Assembly: GCA_937874515.1 (NCBI GenBank)
Contig: CALNBV010000206.1
Span: 1 to 22,007 of the forward strand
Direction: 5' to 3'
DNA from: an uncultured Paenibacillaceae bacterium
Lineage (GTDB): Bacteria > Bacillota > Bacilli > Aneurinibacillales > Aneurinibacillaceae
Length of the DNA stretch: 22,007 nt
Below are positions 13,411 through 21,833 of the stretch, piece after piece. The position numbers and the translations under genes are program-made. How positions within the stretch are numbered: position 1 is the first letter of the stretch; every line of letters starts with the position of its first letter. The notes below the pieces were generated by a model. That model did no database searches. It was given only the letters and a program-made list of their open reading frames with translations, and was not told the origin of the DNA.

Positions 13411-14553
13411 TTAGTTATCGACATTTTCTAACAATTTTATGGACGTATGGATTTGCTGTAACACTTCTTCGTCCTTTTCTTTGTTTCTTCCATCAATCAA
13501 TCCTATAAGCGCCTCTGCTCCGCCGATTCTCCCAAGGGACCAGGCCGCAGCTTCCCGAATGGTAGGCCTTGGATCCTTATGCAAGACATCGATTAGGGCA
13601 GATATTGCCGTTACATCTTTAAAATGAGCCAATGCCAGAATTGCATTTCGTTGAATAGGTTTCTTTCCTCTCCAGGCAGCAGAACTATGGCTAAACTTCA
13701 TGGCAAATTCTTTTTTACCCATGGTTACTAATGAAAGGAGAAGAGGTTTAACCAATTCCCCATCAGGGAGAAATTCTTCATGATGGGTGAAATTCTTTCC
13801 TTTATTTTTAGGGCAAACCTGCTGGCACGTATCACAACCATAAATTCGATTGCCTATAGCTATTTGCACATCTTCCGGTAAGGTTTCTTTCACCTGAGTC
13901 AAAAAGGCCAGACATCGTTTCGCATTTAACTGTCCACCCTGTATAAGAGCACCTGTGGGACAAAAATCAAGACATTTCTGACAGTCTCCACAATCCCCTT
14001 CTGCTGGAGAATCAGGAAGGAATGGAATATTCGTTATCATTTCCCCAAGGTATACCCAGGAACCATATTGTTCAGTAATTAAAGAAGTGTTTTTTCCAAT
14101 CCACCCCAACCCTGCTCTCACTGCCACTGCCCGGTCTGATAAAACTCCCGTATCAACCATGCTTACACAGTTCGCTGAAGGAATCCGTTCCTTAATAAAG
14201 TCCTCCAACTTTTTTAACTTATTTTGCAAAACACGATGATAATCCTCACCCCATGCAACTCTGGCCATCATTCCCCGATATTGGCCGGGTTCAGATTTAG
14301 GAGGGTTTTTCATGTGGGAAGGGTAGGCAAGAGCGATGGCAATCATTGATTTGGCATCCTGTAAGATATATTCAGGATGGCATCGTTTTACAATATCTTT
14401 CTCTTCAAATCCTGATTCATAGCCTAATTCTTTTTGGGTGGTCAAGCGTTCCTTTAATTCCATAAAAGGGTCTGCTGTTGTAAATCCTATCAAATCAATT
14501 TCAATTTGTCGGGAAAAAGCAATAACATCCTTTTTTAACCTTGCATAATCCAT
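13411..14553 (-). CDS. queG: QueG, epoxyqueuosine reductase
   Basis: A 380-residue cobalamin- and iron-sulfur-dependent enzyme that reduces epoxyqueuosine to queuosine in the wobble position of tRNA, the last step of the pathway. The N-terminal half binds cobalamin, with the catalytic Asp134 in SMVDTGVLSDR and AGLGWIGKNTSLI. Two [4Fe-4S] clusters are supplied by C188-x2-C191-x2-C194-x3-C198, C214 and C240-x2-C243-x3-C247. The C-terminal quarter (about 292-355) contains HEAT-like (PBS-lyase) repeats, as in B. subtilis QueG (formerly YhbA), which help bind tRNA. The ATG lies 5 bp after the rnhA stop, with AGGGG overlapping the end of rnhA, so the two are coupled. No other queuosine gene is in the window. 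Confidence 0.97.
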   Translation of the reverse strand: MDYARLKKDVIAFSRQIEIDLIGFTTADPFMELKERLTTQKELGYESGFEEKDIVKRCHPEYILQDAKSMIAIALAYPSHMKNPPKSEPGQYRGMMARVAWGEDYHRVLQNKLKKLEDFIKERIPSANCVSMVDTGVLSDRAVAVRAGLGWIGKNTSLITEQYGSWVYLGEMITNIPFLPDSPAEGDCGDCQKCLDFCPTGALIQGGQLNAKRCLAFLTQVKETLPEDVQIAIGNRIYGCDTCQQVCPKNKGKNFTHHEEFLPDGELVKPLLLSLVTMGKKEFAMKFSHSSAAWRGKKPIQRNAILALAHFKDVTAISALIDVLHKDPRPTIREAAAWSLGRIGGAEALIGLIDGRNKEKDEEVLQQIHTSIKLLENVDN

Positions 14554-14558
14554 TCTAA

Positions 14559-14999
14559 TTACCCCTGTTTATTTGCAACGGCACCTGTCGCTAATTCATC
14601 GCAACGATTATTCCATTCATTATCCGAATGCCCTTTTACTTTAATAAATTCAACTTCATGAATTTCCATTAAAGAAAGAATCTCTTTCCATAAATCCTGA
14701 TTTTCCACAGGTTGCTTTTTGCTATTTTTCCACCCATTTTTCACCCAGTTTTTATGCCACCCTTGCTTAAAACAATTCACAAGATAGGCACTATCACTGT
14801 GCAATTTTACTTTGCAGGGCTCCTTTAATACTTTTAATGCCTCAATTGCCGCCTGCATTTCCATGCGATTATTCGTTGTTTCCGGAACAAAGCCAGACAT
14901 TTCTTTTTTATGATCGCCATAAAACAAAACCGTTCCCCAGCCCCCAGGACCAGGGTTCCCTGAACAGGCACCATCTGTATAAATAATAACTTCTTTCAT
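14559..14999 (-). CDS. rnhA: Ribonuclease HI, E. coli type
   Basis: A 146-residue ribonuclease HI that cuts the RNA strand of RNA-DNA hybrids such as R-loops and lagging-strand primers. The four catalytic carboxylates are present: Asp9 in YTDGACSGNPGPGGWG, Glu47 in TTNNRMEMQAAIEAL, Asp69 in LHSDSAYL and Asp134 in NNRCDELA; His124 lies in VKGHSDNEWNN. The basic protrusion (about 82-97, with several Lys and Trp) for hybrid binding is present, so this is the E. coli RnhA type and not the degenerate RnhA-like proteins of B. subtilis. GAGAGG precedes the ATG. It is first in rnhA-queG-ogt and begins just downstream of the pcs terminator. Confidence 0.97.
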   Translation of the reverse strand: MKEVIIYTDGACSGNPGPGGWGTVLFYGDHKKEMSGFVPETTNNRMEMQAAIEALKVLKEPCKVKLHSDSAYLVNCFKQGWHKNWVKNGWKNSKKQPVENQDLWKEILSLMEIHEVEFIKVKGHSDNEWNNRCDELATGAVANKQG

Positions 15000-15050
15000 T
15001 TATATACCTCTCTTATCTATTGTCTCTACACAATATCATTCTTGCCTAAC

Positions 15051-15082
15051 AAAAAAAAGTCCTCCCACTTTTAGCGGGAGGA
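15051..15082 (-). terminator. Intrinsic terminator after propionyl-CoA synthase
   Basis: TCCTCCC (15060-15066) pairs perfectly with GGGAGGA (15076-15082), and the - strand continues into eight T (15051-15058). It lies 31 bases past the pcs stop and separates it from rnhA. Confidence 0.92.
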
Positions 15083-15113
15083 TAATATATTGGGATAAAG
15101 GTAACGGCTAAAG

Positions 15114-18100
15114 TTATTCTAATGTACCATTCATTTGCGCTGCCCATGCTTCATACAATTCATCTTTGGTTTTTAAACCTGCACGTGGAATGGCATGATT
15201 TACAACGTAGGTACTGCCTACATGGCGGTTTTCCCACATTGCCTGATGAGCTTCTGGCAATTCTTCAAATTCAACGAAAACTGGTTCAGTGATTTCTAAC
15301 ATGTTGGCATCAATCATTTCATTCATACGAATAACTTCATATGCATTGGAAAGATGAGTTCCCCAAATGTTAGCTGTCGGCATATAAACCCGGCGTTGTC
15401 TCATCCAAACTTGCGGAGCATAGAAACTATAGCGGCGTCCATTCATTTCTTCACTATATACAACACGTCCTGTATATGGTTTTAAGAGAGTGGTACTTAC
15501 GCCAAGAGCATCATGTCCTGCACGTTCGAAAACTAAATCTGGATAACCCCTTGGGTTGTCAGGAGAACGAAGGTATTTCGCTACAGCACTGCCAAATGGT
15601 TTGAAGATATAGTCAGTGAAGAAGCGTACCGTTTCTTTAAATTGCTCAGTCTCCGTTTTTGGATTTGGGAAGTCTGGCATGGTTTCTGGCCAAATGAAGT
15701 TTTCCCCTTCTCTTCTCTTAATTTCTTCAATACTAAATACGCCACGAACGGCATCCCCATATCCTAAACTTTGCACAAATTCTTTCTGTGCGTCAGTATA
15801 AGTAGCTACTACAATACGTGCGCCCATTTCACGAGCAGATTCAATGGCCTCTAAACCTACAGCATCAACAATGCCATCTTCAAGTGTATCTACACCATAG
15901 TAGATTAATACAGCTTCACCTGCACGTAGAGATCCCTTTTCAAACATTTCTTGTGGAGAACGCATCCCTTTTTTACCCATAAAGGTAAAGTGATACCCAC
16001 TGGAAGCTCCATAGAATGTGAGAACCCCATTTTCCTCAAGCATTTGGAAGCTTCTTGGGAAAGATAGTTCACCCGCATGGGACACTACATAATCTGCCAA
16101 TTTGCCATTGTTTTGTGCCCGATAGTCGGCAAGAATGGCTTCCCCTTTTCCTTCCCATTCAGCCCATTGTTGTGGGTCAGCGGGAACTTTTGTAAAGGCA
16201 TTAGCATACCGTGAATCTTTCCGGTTAATCACCCCAGTTGCACCCAAACCGCGAATATATTCAGCACGATCATTATTTGACACCATACCTGTTACTTGAA
16301 GACCGTTATTTCTAGCGGATTTTAGTGCTTCCAGACCAGTACCGGTTGCGGCACCTTCTACAAATAGGGTTTTGCCTGGTTCAATTCGTAGTGTAGTAAA
16401 GAGTGCCCGGTAGATCGTGCCAAGGTTAAGCACATAACTACCTGCCGCTTCTAAACTAGCATCTTGTGGTTTCACATGAACCTGAGGAACCTGTGCCACC
16501 ATAAACTGTTGGTGGGAACCATCTGGTCCTTGATAACCTTGAATACTGAAATCTGCAAACATAGGATCAAGGCCAACGGTTGGTGAAAGGATATCGTTTT
16601 GACCGGAGTAAATCGTTACCAGATCTCCAACCTTGACACGGCCTTGTTTTTTAACTTCACCACCAACTGATGCAACTAGTGCAATCCCACCAGATCCTGT
16701 AATGTGGTAATCTTGATCGTGGTCATCAAGGGTTGATACAGGAATGCCTGTAATTGCCCAAATATCATTGAAGTTTACTTCACTGGCAAGAACGTAAAGC
16801 AATACATCATTAGCTCCAGGTTTTTCTACAGGTACAACAATTTTCTTTTCTGCATCAACTGGATCTCCATGGTTGGTTGCCCCTGTTACATCGTCTTTCA
16901 CAACAGCATATGCATATTGCCATTTTGGAATTGGCGTAAATCCTGGGAAGAATGGTGCGCCAATTGGCAATAAATCGTTATTCTCCATAAGGTATTGTTG
17001 CTGTTCTTCATTAGGTTGGAAACGTGGGCGTGTTGGCAATGGTTGGCTTTTCTTATCAAGGAATGCTTGAATTCCTGATTTTCCGCCTTCAGGGTCAATG
17101 ACTGCTTCTGCAAATAATTGAGCTTCCCTTTCAACCCCTGCAACAATGCCTTTTTCATACCCTGTACTAACAGCATCAAATGCTCTTTCAATGGCTTTGG
17201 AACGGCCAGCCCATTCTGCCTGTTTAATAATCCGTTGAATTTCAGGATTTTCATCAATGGCATCTTGTGGGTACTGTTGTGGATTGTTCCATTCTTTAAT
17301 CATCATTTGATGTCTTTCAAAAGCCCGTTGAAGATTTCCTTTTCCAGTTAGAATGTATTCTCTTGCCAACCCAGCTGCCCGGGTTAAAACGTCTTCACAT
17401 TCTTCCATTAATTCATCAATCAGGCCAATGCTGAGGGCTTCATCTGCCTCAATATTCCGACCATTTAAAATAATTTCCAGGCCTTTTAAGAATCCTTCAA
17501 TGCCATTACGATCTTCCAAGAGACGTGGTAAACGTTGTGTACCGCCATAACCAGGAATGAGATTTAAATTAATTTCTGGTTGGCCAAAAATTGCTGTTGG
17601 TTCTGCAATTCGGTAATGGGTTGCCATTTGGAACTCGTTACCTCCACCTAAAGCTACCCCATTCACAGCTGCAATAACCGGTTTGCTAAAGTTTTCAATT
17701 TTCTTGAAAGCAAGATGTGCTTTATGGGCAAGTGGCAATACATCTTCCACTTCGAACATTTCTTCAAGGAATTGTTTAACATCAGCACCTGCAACAAAGG
17801 ACCCTGTGCCCTGGCCTGTTAAGATAACAACTTTTACATCTGTACGGCGGTCTAAGTGGCTAATGATGGTATTTAATTCATCAAGGGCCCGTTCATTTAA
17901 GGCGTTAACTGGAGGATTAGTAATGGTAACTGTAGCTACTCGCTCTCCAGGACGTACATCGTTATATTGAACTCTAAAGTAACGATAAATTTCGAAAATA
18001 TTTTGCTCTTCTTCCATTTTCGTTTTCATCAGCCACTGTTCAATTTTTGGTTGAATTTCATTGATTGCTTCTGGATTACGAAGGGTAGATGTGTCACCAA

Positions 18101-20525
18101 GTGATTCCCTATTAAACAAATTACTCAAGTAGCGACGCATGTATTTTCCGCTTCGCGTTTCAGGGAACTGGCTTACTTCAATGTAGTCACCAGGTACAGC
18201 TACGGCCCCTTTTTCCTGGCGAACCAATTCAGAAAGGCGGCGTTGATCTTCTAAGGTTAATTTAGCTCCAGGTGCTGTTTGAATAAAGGCAACTGGTGTT
18301 AACCCTTTTTCACGATGAGGAGCACCAATTACGATAACATTTCCAACTGGGGAGTCAGGATTAATTTGTTTATCCCGAAGAATTGCCCCTTCAATTTCTT
18401 CTGTTCCCATCCGGTGACCGGAAACGTTGATAACATCATCAGAACGTCCGTGAAGGGAGAATGATTCATCATCATATTTCATAGCAAAATCGCCCTGAGT
18501 ATATGCCCATGTACCAGACCATTTACCCCAATAGGTCTCAACATAGCGTTTGCTGTCACCTTTCCAGCTATCAGATCCGAAGTTTGCTTCATCACCCCAG
18601 ATATAACGAGCTAGATAAGGATATGGTTTATAGATAATGATTTCGCCTTTTTCTTCTTGATCCGCAGAACGATACTTCAAGCGACCATTTTCATCGGTCC
18701 CTTCAGGAATCCAAACATCGCCGAAAATCCAGGGAAGGGGGAAGGTATGAGCATCTGCTTTTAAAGAGAAATCTTGATTTCCATAGAAGTGTGTCCATAC
18801 AATACCGCCATGTTCTGTCGCCCAATAGGAGTTAATATATTGAGGTGTCATTAAATCCATACCGAATTGTTGTACAGCAGGACTTGTTGGCTCAGCACAG
18901 AACGTAGCTACACGGAGAGTGTCCATTCCATATTGTTCAACATCCGCTTTATTTTGTGGGTTAGACATAATGGTTTTTAAGAAGGTTGATCCTGCTTTGA
19001 AAATAGTAACTCCATACCGTTCAATAATGCTTGCATAGCGCCCTGCACTTGGGAAAACAGGTGCACCTTCTGCAACAACACTGGTCGTTCTTGTGGTTAA
19101 TGCAGCAGAGATCATATAGGATTGCCCGGTAATCCAACCTGGGTCAGCAATAACATACATTACATCTTCACCTGGTTTTGCATCAAATGAGACCCTCATT
19201 GTATGTGCAATTCCAGAAATAAATCCACCGTGAACATGAACAACACCTTTAGGTTTTCCTGTACTACCACTGGTATAAATAATAAACAATGGATATTCAG
19301 CATCTACTGGTACAGGTTTAGAGATTGCATAAATGATTTTAATAAAGGATTGATCATCTAGGGCTAATAACTCTTTTTCATCATTAAGATGGAAACCTTC
19401 CATTTTAGCTGTTTCAAGAATTTGCTCAACAGCTTCACTTATGAGCTCATGTGACCACCGATCACGCTCAGGGCGCCAGTTTATATCTTGTTGGCGAGTA
19501 TGTCGTACAACGATTACAGCTTCTACACGTGGAGGTGCATCTACTAAGCCTTTTGCAATGACTGTACGGATGTGGGATTTTTCTCCTGCATCCATGTTAG
19601 AAAACTCCGCAAGAGCCATCCCTACTCCTCGCATTACATCGGAACGTTCAACCGTAATTTCAGATCCAATGGTCTGATCCACTTTTTCTAAAATTAACCC
19701 TGACAGGTCATTACCTAGATTTAATTCAATTAATTTGTTTTGCACGATTTCTGTAGCAACTTCAATTGGAATATAGTTATCTAATGCAGGATCTGTATAT
19801 ACTTCTTTAAATTCAACAACTTGCGCATTACGTAATCCGCCATCAGATGTAATAATTACTTTCGCACCTGCATTATGAATCCGGTCGCTTAATGTTTTAT
19901 CACTAAAACCTCCGAATACAGCAGTATAAATAATGCCTAACCGTTTTGCCGCTTGCGTGTAATAAATTTGTTCCATAATATTAGGCATATTTAAGGCAAT
20001 GCGGTCGCCTTTTTTAAGGCCCATATTTTGCAATACCACAGCAGCTTTTACGACTTCTAAAAGCAATTGTTTTCTTGTAATTGAGAAAGCTACAACCGGA
20101 CCTCCCCGGCCATTATCTTTGGATTGATCCCACCGGTCCCCTTCAAAGTAAAAAGCAATCTCATTTCCATGTCCATCTAATACATGACGGTCTACTTCAT
20201 TAAAACAAGCATTGGTTAAACCGCCGCTAAACCATTTATAAAAAGGAGCCTCTGTTTCATCATATGACTTATCCCAGGGTTCAAAATTTGGAGAATAAGT
20301 GATTGGTACAGATTGCCCTGTAGTAGCATCTAATCCAAGCCATTGGTTGTGTTCATCATCCCAGTTAATCCAGGCATTTGTTTTTTCATCAAACCAATGG
20401 ATCTCCCTTTTCGCGATTTCACCATGGAATTTGCCAGGATCTTTTTCAGCTTCCCTACGCTGATTTAACCAATCTTCTCTTGTTAAAATAGGATTGCTTT
20501 TCACTTTTGTGATTTCTAGATCCAT
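15114..20525 (-). CDS. pcs: Trifunctional propionyl-CoA synthase (ACS-ECH-ECR fusion)
   Basis: An 1803-residue multidomain enzyme, near the length of the Chloroflexus and Erythrobacter propionyl-CoA synthases (about 1820). It converts 3-hydroxypropionate, CoA, ATP and NADPH to propionyl-CoA. Residues 1-840 are an acetyl-CoA-synthetase-like domain: WFSGGLTNACFNEVDRHV, ATP loop YTSGSTGKPKG (417-427), hinge region SGHRMGTEEIE, catalytic Lys794 in TRSGKYMRR. Relative to Acs it has an extra segment at about 251-335. Residues 850-1150 are an enoyl-CoA hydratase with both catalytic Glu residues, Glu964 (GGGNEF) and Glu984 (GQPEI). Residues 1190-1803 are an MDR enoyl-CoA reductase with NFNDIW (1251-1256) and the NADPH loop GAATGTG (1391-1397). 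No frameshift is seen. GAGGGGG precedes the ATG. It has its own promoter and terminator; no other 3-hydroxypropionate-cycle gene is nearby. Confidence 0.94.
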   Translation of the reverse strand: MDLEITKVKSNPILTREDWLNQRREAEKDPGKFHGEIAKREIHWFDEKTNAWINWDDEHNQWLGLDATTGQSVPITYSPNFEPWDKSYDETEAPFYKWFSGGLTNACFNEVDRHVLDGHGNEIAFYFEGDRWDQSKDNGRGGPVVAFSITRKQLLLEVVKAAVVLQNMGLKKGDRIALNMPNIMEQIYYTQAAKRLGIIYTAVFGGFSDKTLSDRIHNAGAKVIITSDGGLRNAQVVEFKEVYTDPALDNYIPIEVATEIVQNKLIELNLGNDLSGLILEKVDQTIGSEITVERSDVMRGVGMALAEFSNMDAGEKSHIRTVIAKGLVDAPPRVEAVIVVRHTRQQDINWRPERDRWSHELISEAVEQILETAKMEGFHLNDEKELLALDDQSFIKIIYAISKPVPVDAEYPLFIIYTSGSTGKPKGVVHVHGGFISGIAHTMRVSFDAKPGEDVMYVIADPGWITGQSYMISAALTTRTTSVVAEGAPVFPSAGRYASIIERYGVTIFKAGSTFLKTIMSNPQNKADVEQYGMDTLRVATFCAEPTSPAVQQFGMDLMTPQYINSYWATEHGGIVWTHFYGNQDFSLKADAHTFPLPWIFGDVWIPEGTDENGRLKYRSADQEEKGEIIIYKPYPYLARYIWGDEANFGSDSWKGDSKRYVETYWGKWSGTWAYTQGDFAMKYDDESFSLHGRSDDVINVSGHRMGTEEIEGAILRDKQINPDSPVGNVIVIGAPHREKGLTPVAFIQTAPGAKLTLEDQRRLSELVRQEKGAVAVPGDYIEVSQFPETRSGKYMRRYLSNLFNRESLGDTSTLRNPEAINEIQPKIEQWLMKTKMEEEQNIFEIYRYFRVQYNDVRPGERVATVTITNPPVNALNERALDELNTIISHLDRRTDVKVVILTGQGTGSFVAGADVKQFLEEMFEVEDVLPLAHKAHLAFKKIENFSKPVIAAVNGVALGGGNEFQMATHYRIAEPTAIFGQPEINLNLIPGYGGTQRLPRLLEDRNGIEGFLKGLEIILNGRNIEADEALSIGLIDELMEECEDVLTRAAGLAREYILTGKGNLQRAFERHQMMIKEWNNPQQYPQDAIDENPEIQRIIKQAEWAGRSKAIERAFDAVSTGYEKGIVAGVEREAQLFAEAVIDPEGGKSGIQAFLDKKSQPLPTRPRFQPNEEQQQYLMENNDLLPIGAPFFPGFTPIPKWQYAYAVVKDDVTGATNHGDPVDAEKKIVVPVEKPGANDVLLYVLASEVNFNDIWAITGIPVSTLDDHDQDYHITGSGGIALVASVGGEVKKQGRVKVGDLVTIYSGQNDILSPTVGLDPMFADFSIQGYQGPDGSHQQFMVAQVPQVHVKPQDASLEAAGSYVLNLGTIYRALFTTLRIEPGKTLFVEGAATGTGLEALKSARNNGLQVTGMVSNNDRAEYIRGLGATGVINRKDSRYANAFTKVPADPQQWAEWEGKGEAILADYRAQNNGKLADYVVSHAGELSFPRSFQMLEENGVLTFYGASSGYHFTFMGKKGMRSPQEMFEKGSLRAGEAVLIYYGVDTLEDGIVDAVGLEAIESAREMGARIVVATYTDAQKEFVQSLGYGDAVRGVFSIEEIKRREGENFIWPETMPDFPNPKTETEQFKETVRFFTDYIFKPFGSAVAKYLRSPDNPRGYPDLVFERAGHDALGVSTTLLKPYTGRVVYSEEMNGRRYSFYAPQVWMRQRRVYMPTANIWGTHLSNAYEVIRMNEMIDANMLEITEPVFVEFEELPEAHQAMWENRHVGSTYVVNHAIPRAGLKTKDELYEAWAAQMNGTLE

Positions 20526-20659
20526 TATCTGTTCCCCCTCTTTCTCTTCATCTGGAATTCTTCTCCCACATTCTTACATCCACTTCATCTCTTTTTCTAA
20601 ATCACCGCCTGCGTCTCATCTTGTATTAGTACAGATTAGTTGTTTTCTTCTTTTGTTAT

Positions 20660-20688
20660 ATAATAAACCAACTCTCAGGACATTACAA
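20660..20688 (-). promoter_or_regulatory. Putative promoter of pcs with a leader of about 130 bases
   Basis: On the - strand TTGTAA (20683-20688) and TATTAT (20660-20665) are separated by exactly 17 bases. The start of transcription would be near 20653, leaving about 130 bases before the ATG at 20525. The 250-base gap between pcs and the uracil-DNA glycosylase gene (20526-20775) otherwise holds the glycosylase terminator and a purine-rich leader (AAGAG-type runs); no longer ORF is seen there. Confidence 0.5.
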
Positions 20689-20756
20689 GCTTTTTATTCA
20701 TTATTAAAATTTATATAAATTTTCTGTCTAATATAGCTGTCTATTAACTTTTTTAT

Positions 20757-20790
20757 AAAAAAAATCCTTCTGCATTTAAACAGAAGGATT
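20757..20790 (-). terminator. Intrinsic terminator overlapping the end of the uracil-DNA glycosylase gene
   Basis: AATCCTTCTG (20763-20772) pairs perfectly with CAGAAGGATT (20781-20790); the - strand tail is eight T, overlapping the stem base (20757-20764). The TAA stop (20776-20778) sits in the loop, so the last codons (Asn-Pro-Ser-Val) form one arm. Confidence 0.92.
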
Positions 20791-21435
20791 AATCTGGAGT
20801 TGGGTTAATACATTTTTCAGTTTGTTAAGATCTTCAACAAAAACTTCTTTTAATTCTCTCCGATATATAATGGATGCTGGATGATATAAAGGGAAAACAT
20901 GAAATTCTCTAGTAGAAAACATGAATTTATTATTGTTCACATCAAAATACTGTATAGGTGTGTTTAATAAACTCCCATGTACTGCAGAAATAGTTGATTG
21001 CCCCGTTATTCTTTTTAAAGGAACAGAACCGAGGGTGATAATCAAAGAAGGCACAAGTTTTTCAATTTCATAATCCAACCAAGAAGCACAGGTGAGAATT
21101 TCTTGTTTTCCAGGTGGACGATTGGATTTTGTCACTTTCACTGTTCCGTTTTTTAAAATCTTTTCTTTTGTATTATAAGGACGGCAGCGAGTAGTGTTGC
21201 TTATATAAATATCTTTCCGCTCTAATCCAATCATGCTAAGGAACTCATTTAGATTCTCCCCTGCTTTGCCTTGAAAGGGTTTCCCTCTTTTCATTTCTTC
21301 TGCCCCAGCACTTTCCCCTATTAACATAATTTTTGCATGTGAGGAACCATCACCAGGAACCGGTGTTTCTCCTTCTTCCCTGCGGATACCATCATCACAT
21401 TTCTTGCATGAAAAAAACTCTTCTGGTAAAACCAT
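20776..21435 (-). CDS. Uracil-DNA glycosylase, family-4-like, with four Fe-S cysteines
   Basis: A 219-residue member of the uracil-DNA glycosylase superfamily, which removes uracil from DNA to start base-excision repair. It has four cysteines placed as in iron-sulfur UDGs (families 4 and 5): C10-x2-C13, C84 in TTRCRPY and C116. Motif 1 reads GESAGAEE (40-47), where family 4 usually has GEAPG, and continues GKPFQGKAGENLNEFL. The second active-site motif is YHPASIIY near the C-terminus. Between C84 and C116 there is a longer than usual basic segment (about 88-110, Lys/Asn-rich). Family 4 is most likely, but family 5 or a divergent branch is possible. The ATG is preceded only by a weak GGCGGTGATG site. 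It is monocistronic and ends in the terminator at 20757-20790. Confidence 0.87.
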   Translation of the reverse strand: MVLPEEFFSCKKCDDGIRREEGETPVPGDGSSHAKIMLIGESAGAEEMKRGKPFQGKAGENLNEFLSMIGLERKDIYISNTTRCRPYNTKEKILKNGTVKVTKSNRPPGKQEILTCASWLDYEIEKLVPSLIITLGSVPLKRITGQSTISAVHGSLLNTPIQYFDVNNNKFMFSTREFHVFPLYHPASIIYRRELKEVFVEDLNKLKNVLTQLQINPSV

Positions 21436-21623
21436 CTCATCACCGCCAAAATATCTGTATATCTGTTCATTAAGAACGATCTTTTGTAAAAAAATAAAAT
21501 CTCTTATTTCATTTGGGGTCCTATTTAATGAAACTTCGTGTTGCTGCAGTACGATAACGCCAAACCCTAAAGGTTTAGACGTTATCTTTATTTATTTGCC
21601 TTATTTATATTAAATTTATATAT
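21436..21623. other. Gene-free AT-rich stretch with two inverted repeats
   Basis: This is part of the gap of about 310 bases between the uracil-DNA glycosylase gene and tRNA-Gly. It contains two stem-loops: GATAACG (21553-21559) with CGTTATC (21580-21586), extended by AAACC/GGTTT (21562-21566 with 21572-21576); and TTTCATT (21507-21513) with AATGAAA (21527-21533). The first is followed on the + strand by TTTATTTATTTG, but no + strand gene precedes it; on the - strand both would lie in the glycosylase leader. The best-looking ORF (21404-21613, +) has no ribosome binding site and is not believed. Confidence 0.5.
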
Positions 21624-21656
21624 ACAATAAAAAAAGCCGTTCTAATTGAACGACTT
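21624..21656 (-). terminator. Intrinsic terminator of the tRNA operon
   Basis: AAGCCGTTC (21634-21642) pairs with GAACGACTT (21648-21656) with one C-A mismatch and a 5-base loop; the - strand tail is TTTTTTTATTG. It lies about 90 bases past the CCA end of tRNA-Gly. The intervening 21657-21743 holds no gene. Confidence 0.8.
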
Positions 21657-21743
21657 AACTTTTTAAATGGAGCACCCTATCGGTTACTACTGATATCAAA
21701 TTAGCACTGAAGATTAATCGATATTGTTAATTTAATAAATTAA

Positions 21744-21817
21744 TGGAGCGGGTGATGGGAATCGAACCCACGTATTCAGCTTGGAAGGCTGATGTTCTAC
21801 CATTGAACTACACCCGC
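21744..21817 (-). tRNA. tRNA-Gly (anticodon TCC)
   Basis: A complete 74-base cloverleaf with an encoded CCA end (21744-21746). Acceptor arm GCGGGTG/CACCCGC, D arm with GTTCAATGGTAGAAC, anticodon stem TCAGC/GCTGA around CTTCCAA (anticodon at 21783-21785), T arm with GGTTCGATTCC and discriminator T. It is the last tRNA before the terminator at 21624-21656. Confidence 0.97.
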
Positions 21818-21833
21818 AATATGAAAATTTAAA

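Noticed and set aside
16898..17263. A 121-codon - strand ORF inside pcs
   Set aside because: It lies in another frame of the propionyl-CoA synthase gene, whose own frame is intact and motif-rich; no ribosome binding site.
21465..21477. GTTC-N5-GAAC dyad before the glycosylase gene as an SOS (LexA) box
   Set aside because: The Bacillus LexA box is GAAC-N4-GTTC; orientation and spacing here do not fit.
21664..21675. TGGAGC near 21666 repeating the 3' end of tRNA-Gly, as an attachment site or tRNA remnant
   Set aside because: The match is only about 7-8 bases, no other tRNA arm follows, and no integrase or element boundary is seen.
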